NCBI GenBank assembly: GCA_040766325.1
Contig: JAXGQR010000027.1
Coordinates: 1-7,113, forward strand
Length of the DNA: 7,113 bases
From: Dehalobacterium sp040766325
GTDB lineage: Bacteria > Bacillota > Dehalobacteriia > Dehalobacteriales > Dehalobacteriaceae
Direction of reading: 5' to 3'
How positions within the stretch are numbered: position 1 is the first letter of the stretch; each line of letters opens with the position of its first letter. The translations under genes and the position numbers were made by a program. This document shows positions 5,187 to 7,113 of the stretch, in pieces. The notes under the pieces are model-generated. The model was not told the DNA's origin. It ran no database searches and worked only from the letters and a program-made list of their open reading frames with translations.

Positions 5187-5804
5187 ATGAAAAAAGAGTT
5201 AATTAAGCAGATTGTAACAATGGAATGGGCTATGTTTCAAAATGTATCTAATCGAGGGGGACGGGCCTCTTGTCAGGACGATCCTAGGACCTTTGAAATA
5301 ATGCGGTCCAGCCAGTGGGAATCTTGGCCGGTGGAGGCTTTGCATAGTTATTTGGAGGATTTACAAAAAGCTAATCAAGAGGGAAGAAACCTGGTAACTG
5401 AGAAATATGCCCGAATGATGCAATCCACAGCGCCCTTGGAATATGCGCAGATTAAAGATCAACTTCCTCCCTTAACTCAAGAAATAATCAAGCTGGTTGA
5501 TGCTATCGTTCAAATTCATTTATCATGGGAAGACGAATTAATGGCTTCTTATCCATATCTGTGTAAAAGAGGGCGCCCTGTTTATAGCAGTCAGGATACG
5601 CCATATAGTACTTCAATTGAAACTTATCTGAGAGGAGAGTTAGAGACTTATTCCCAACAGACCCTAGCTCTTTATTATCAGCATATCCTTAAAGAAAAGG
5701 AACAAGGGGTCAATGGTTGCAAGACCCTTTTAGAAAATACTGTTATGAGATATGGTTATAACTCCTTGGAAGAAGCAAATGAAAAATTAAAAACTAAAGC
5801 TTAA
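5187..5804 (+). CDS. DUF4125 family protein of unknown function
   Basis: A 205-residue soluble, mostly helical protein. Striking, probably conserved polar motifs cluster near the N-terminus: E13-W14, NRGGRASCQDD (22-32), F36-E37-I38-M39-R40 and SQWESW (42-47). A second cluster is SYPYLCKRGRPVY (121-133) followed by STSIETYLRGELETYS (141-156). The density of Arg, Asp, Glu and Cys in these motifs suggests a binding or catalytic site, but I know of no assigned activity. I recognise the NRGGRASCQ signature as DUF4125. It follows the DUF4037 gene by 33 bases behind GGAGAGGAAGG (5171-5181) and precedes the small HTH-like gene by 12 bases, so all are likely one transcript. A HEPN-type RNase partner was considered because of the neighbouring nucleotidyltransferase signature, but no R-x(4-6)-H motif is present. 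Confidence 0.72.
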   Translation: MKKELIKQIVTMEWAMFQNVSNRGGRASCQDDPRTFEIMRSSQWESWPVEALHSYLEDLQKANQEGRNLVTEKYARMMQSTAPLEYAQIKDQLPPLTQEIIKLVDAIVQIHLSWEDELMASYPYLCKRGRPVYSSQDTPYSTSIETYLRGELETYSQQTLALYYQHILKEKEQGVNGCKTLLENTVMRYGYNSLEEANEKLKTKA

Positions 5805-5816
5805 AATGGTGAAAGC

Positions 5817-6029
5817 ATGATATTTGGATTTGGCATGAAAAATAAAACTGTGCGAGAATTAAGGAAAAATCGTGGCTATACAGCGGCAGAGTTAGCCCGA
5901 CGCCTAAAAGTCGATACAATTGAAATTTTGCACGTAGATGATCTAAAGCTAAAAGACGTAGCAGAACCCTTATATAATAAGCTTATTCCTGTATTAAGGG
6001 GAGATGATTACGACAGAATTCCTTGGTAA
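5817..6029 (+). CDS. Small helix-turn-helix-like protein
   Basis: A 70-residue protein. Residues 11-40 read as the first helices of a Cro/C1 (XRE-type) domain: TVRELRKNRGYTAAELARRLKV, followed by a third helix TIEILHVDD. The usual five-helix domain is cut short and followed by KLKDVAEPLYNKLIPVLRG and a distinctive acidic, aromatic end GDDYDRIPW (62-70). It starts 12 bases after the DUF4125 stop, with only a modest ribosome binding site GGTGA (5808-5812, 4 bases before ATG). An internal ATG at 5835 is less likely since it has no Shine-Dalgarno sequence. It may regulate the cluster or be an accessory adaptor; DNA binding is not proven, because the recognition helix is poor in basic and polar contacts. 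It is too short to hold a separate sensor domain. Confidence 0.7.
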   Translation: MIFGFGMKNKTVRELRKNRGYTAAELARRLKVDTIEILHVDDLKLKDVAEPLYNKLIPVLRGDDYDRIPW

Positions 6030-6117
6030 ATTTATTTCTCCAATACAAAATTTTTATTAATATTTGCGGCTGGATAAAAAATTGCCATTTGCATAAAGAA
6101 ATACAGTTTTAATTATT

Positions 6118-6123
6118 AGGAGG
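6118..6123 (+). promoter_or_regulatory. Ribosome binding site of the ISOC-type hydrolase gene
   Basis: Perfect AGGAGG ends 4 bases before ATG 6128. The 98-base gap upstream of this gene (6030-6127) is A/T-rich and has no terminator hairpin and no promoter that I can defend, so read-through from the HTH gene is possible. Confidence 0.7.
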
Positions 6124-6127
6124 TTAC

Positions 6128-6676
6128 ATGGATCAGTTTACTTTGCATAAAGAAGATGCATTATTATTGGTAATTGATATTCAAGAGAGATTAGTACCGG
6201 TGATGAAGTATAAAGATCACGTAATCGGTAATAACAAATTACTTATCAATGCTGCAAAAGTAATGGATTTACCTATTGTAGCTACGGAACAATATCCCAA
6301 GGGCTTAGGACGAACAGTTTCAGAGCTTCTTGAGTTAATTGATAACGATCGTGTTTTCGCTAAAAACTCTTTTACTGCATACACGGCCGAAGTGGCAAAT
6401 TTTCTACAATCTTTAGGAAAGAAGAAAATATTAGTTACCGGCATGGAAACCCACATATGTGTGTTTCAAACTGTGAGAGATCTGATTAATGATGGATATC
6501 AGGTATACTTGGTTAAAGATGGTGTAGCTTCTAGAACAAAAGATAATTATTTAAATGGATTAGATTTAATGAGATCACTTGGCGCTGTAATAACTAATAC
6601 TGAAACCGTCATATTCGATTTATTGAAGGTATCAGGCACTCCGGAATTTAAACTTTTGTCAAAGATGATTAAATAG
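6128..6676 (+). CDS. Isochorismatase-superfamily cysteine hydrolase (ISOC1/ISOC2-type)
   Basis: A 182-residue alpha/beta hydrolase of the isochorismatase superfamily. The catalytic triad is complete: D17 in LLLVIDIQERL, K79 in the segment FAKNSF, and nucleophile C111 in VTGMETHICVFQT. Also present are VATEQYPKGLG (51-61), the DGVASRT turn (131-137) and the C-terminal TETVIFDLL...TPEFKLLSKMIK. These last motifs match the ISOC1/ISOC2 branch (also called YcaC-related) more closely than pyrazinamidase/nicotinamidase or true isochorismatase, and no metal-binding D-x-H motif of nicotinamidases is apparent. Substrate is unknown; cytoplasmic C-N or related hydrolysis through a thioester intermediate is the family chemistry. 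No siderophore or NAD genes are adjacent. It follows the HTH gene on the same strand but 98 bases away, so it may be a separate unit. Confidence 0.9.
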   Translation: MDQFTLHKEDALLLVIDIQERLVPVMKYKDHVIGNNKLLINAAKVMDLPIVATEQYPKGLGRTVSELLELIDNDRVFAKNSFTAYTAEVANFLQSLGKKKILVTGMETHICVFQTVRDLINDGYQVYLVKDGVASRTKDNYLNGLDLMRSLGAVITNTETVIFDLLKVSGTPEFKLLSKMIK

Positions 6677-6690
6677 ATAAAAAAGGGTGA

Positions 6691-6728
6691 TTTTAATATT
6701 CATGTGATTTTTTAATATTCATGTGATT
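6691..6728. repeat. Exact 19-bp tandem duplication downstream of the hydrolase gene
   Basis: TTTTAATATTCATGTGATT occurs twice, directly abutting (6691-6709 and 6710-6728), with no mismatch. It lies 15 bases after the stop of the isochorismatase-like gene in non-coding DNA. It looks like a recent slippage or duplication event; the unit is A/T-rich and has no clear protein-binding identity. Confidence 0.85.
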
Positions 6729-6936
6729 AATGAGTTATCGTACAAATATAGAACTAGTTCCCAGTTTACATAATTATTATTATGGGAAGTTGCTAGCCAA
6801 ATCGCATAGGCATCTTTCATGCATGGGGAGTTTTCCACTATTCTTTTCAAAAAAAGCCCAGGAGAAACTGTTTTACAGTTGTCTCTTAGGCTTTGTTAAA
6901 CGTTTGCAATGTTTGCTCGGTTGCGCTTAATTGTTT
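6729..6936 (+). other. Non-coding gap between convergent genes
   Basis: The stretch separates the rightward hydrolase gene from the leftward LysM gene. A 66-codon frame at 6730-6930 exists but has no ribosome binding site and runs through the terminator hairpin, so it is not taken as a gene. Besides the tandem repeat just before it and the terminator within it, I see no further structure. Confidence 0.6.
6849..6894 (-). terminator. Rho-independent terminator, leftward, possibly bidirectional
   Basis: Arms 6853-6870 and 6876-6894 pair over about 17 base pairs with one bulge (6881) and one mismatch, around a five-base loop TTTTA (6871-6875). On the minus strand the stem is followed by seven Us (A run 6849-6855, which partly overlaps the stem base), so it terminates the leftward LysM gene, whose stop codon is about 42 bases away. 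On the plus strand the tail is only TTTGTTAAA, so it may stop the hydrolase transcript less efficiently. Confidence 0.85.
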
Positions 6937-7113
6937 TTATGACTGAGGTATTATTATTAGCTGTCCGGGCATGATTTCTGCTTGTTCCAAATGATTGATT
7001 TCTTTAATTCGATAGATAATCTTTCTTAAGTCTTCTTGACCTTGATAATACTGCTTTGTCAAGTCCCACAATGTGTCACCGTTTTTGACTACGATCTCCA
7101 GATATGCCGGGCT
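6937..7113 (-). CDS. LysM-domain protein, C-terminal part
   Basis: An open frame on the minus strand enters from the right edge and ends with TAA at 6937-6939; 58 residues are visible. It is a LysM domain: the strand YLEIVVKNGDTLWDLTKQYY, then the helix LRKIIYRIKEINHL, then IMPGQLIIIP closing the fold, with 2 residues after it. The NGDTLWDLT and PGQxIxIP parts are diagnostic. LysM domains bind peptidoglycan or chitin-like glycans, so this is a wall-associated or spore-associated protein. A short protein ending right after a single LysM is also the shape of YneA-type SOS division inhibitors that lie beside lexA, which is a possibility only, as the N-terminus is beyond the window. It converges on the hydrolase gene and has its own terminator. 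Confidence 0.85.
   Translation of the reverse strand, partial: SPAYLEIVVKNGDTLWDLTKQYYQGQEDLRKIIYRIKEINHLEQAEIMPGQLIIIPQS

Noticed and set aside
5187..5804. DUF4125 as a HEPN toxin paired with a nucleotidyltransferase antitoxin
   Set aside because: No R-x(4-6)-H motif is present, the protein is longer than typical HEPN toxins and the neighbour is much larger than MNT antitoxins.
6730..6930. 66-residue rightward open frame
   Set aside because: No ribosome binding site, begins just after a tandem repeat, runs through the terminator hairpin, and its product resembles no family I know.
1..7113. CRISPR array, tRNA, rRNA or insertion sequence
   Set aside because: No spaced direct-repeat array, cloverleaf, rRNA segment, transposase frame or terminal inverted repeats were seen on either strand.

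Overview
The window comes from a spore-forming Firmicute of moderate to low GC, most likely a Clostridia/Peptococcaceae-type organism (relatives of Desulfitobacterium or Dehalobacter are a guess from gene style, not a proof). The evidence is the sporulation gene spoIIIAH at the left edge, strong AGGAGG-type ribosome binding sites, frequent GTG/TTG starts, and the asp23/gls24 - amaP - DUF2273 - nusB order.

Layout. Positions 1-255 hold the 3' end of spoIIIAH. A well-formed sigma-A-type promoter (276-304) then drives a tight rightward operon: an Asp23/Gls24 (YqhY-like) protein (358-753), an AmaP-like two-helix membrane protein with a second Asp23-like domain (824-1360), a small DUF2273 membrane protein (1373-1594), the antitermination/rRNA factor NusB (1614-2030) and a paralogue of the tRNA t6A enzyme TsaD (2027-3013) that overlaps nusB. 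The operon closes with a perfect-stem intrinsic terminator whose left arm is made by the last codons of the TsaD-like gene. The accB/accC and xseA/xseB genes often found around this block in other Firmicutes are not here.

A roughly 220-base intergenic region follows, with a nested dyad (3064-3096) and a good candidate promoter (3099-3127). It leads into a second rightward cluster of poorly understood genes: a six-repeat kinesin-light-chain-type TPR protein (3235-4182), a DUF4037 protein with a nucleotidyltransferase-like Asp signature (4206-5153), a DUF4125 protein (5187-5804) and a 70-residue helix-turn-helix-like protein (5817-6029). Gaps are 12 to 33 bases, each gene has its own ribosome binding site, and the set looks co-transcribed. 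This is the best candidate for an undescribed functional module; a scaffold plus nucleotidyltransferase plus partner arrangement is inferred, but no substrate can be named.

The right part has an ISOC1/ISOC2-type cysteine hydrolase of the isochorismatase superfamily (6128-6676), a 260-base non-coding stretch with an exact 19-bp tandem duplication (6691-6728) and a strong terminator hairpin (6849-6894), and finally the C-terminal LysM domain of a leftward gene cut by the window edge (6937-7113).
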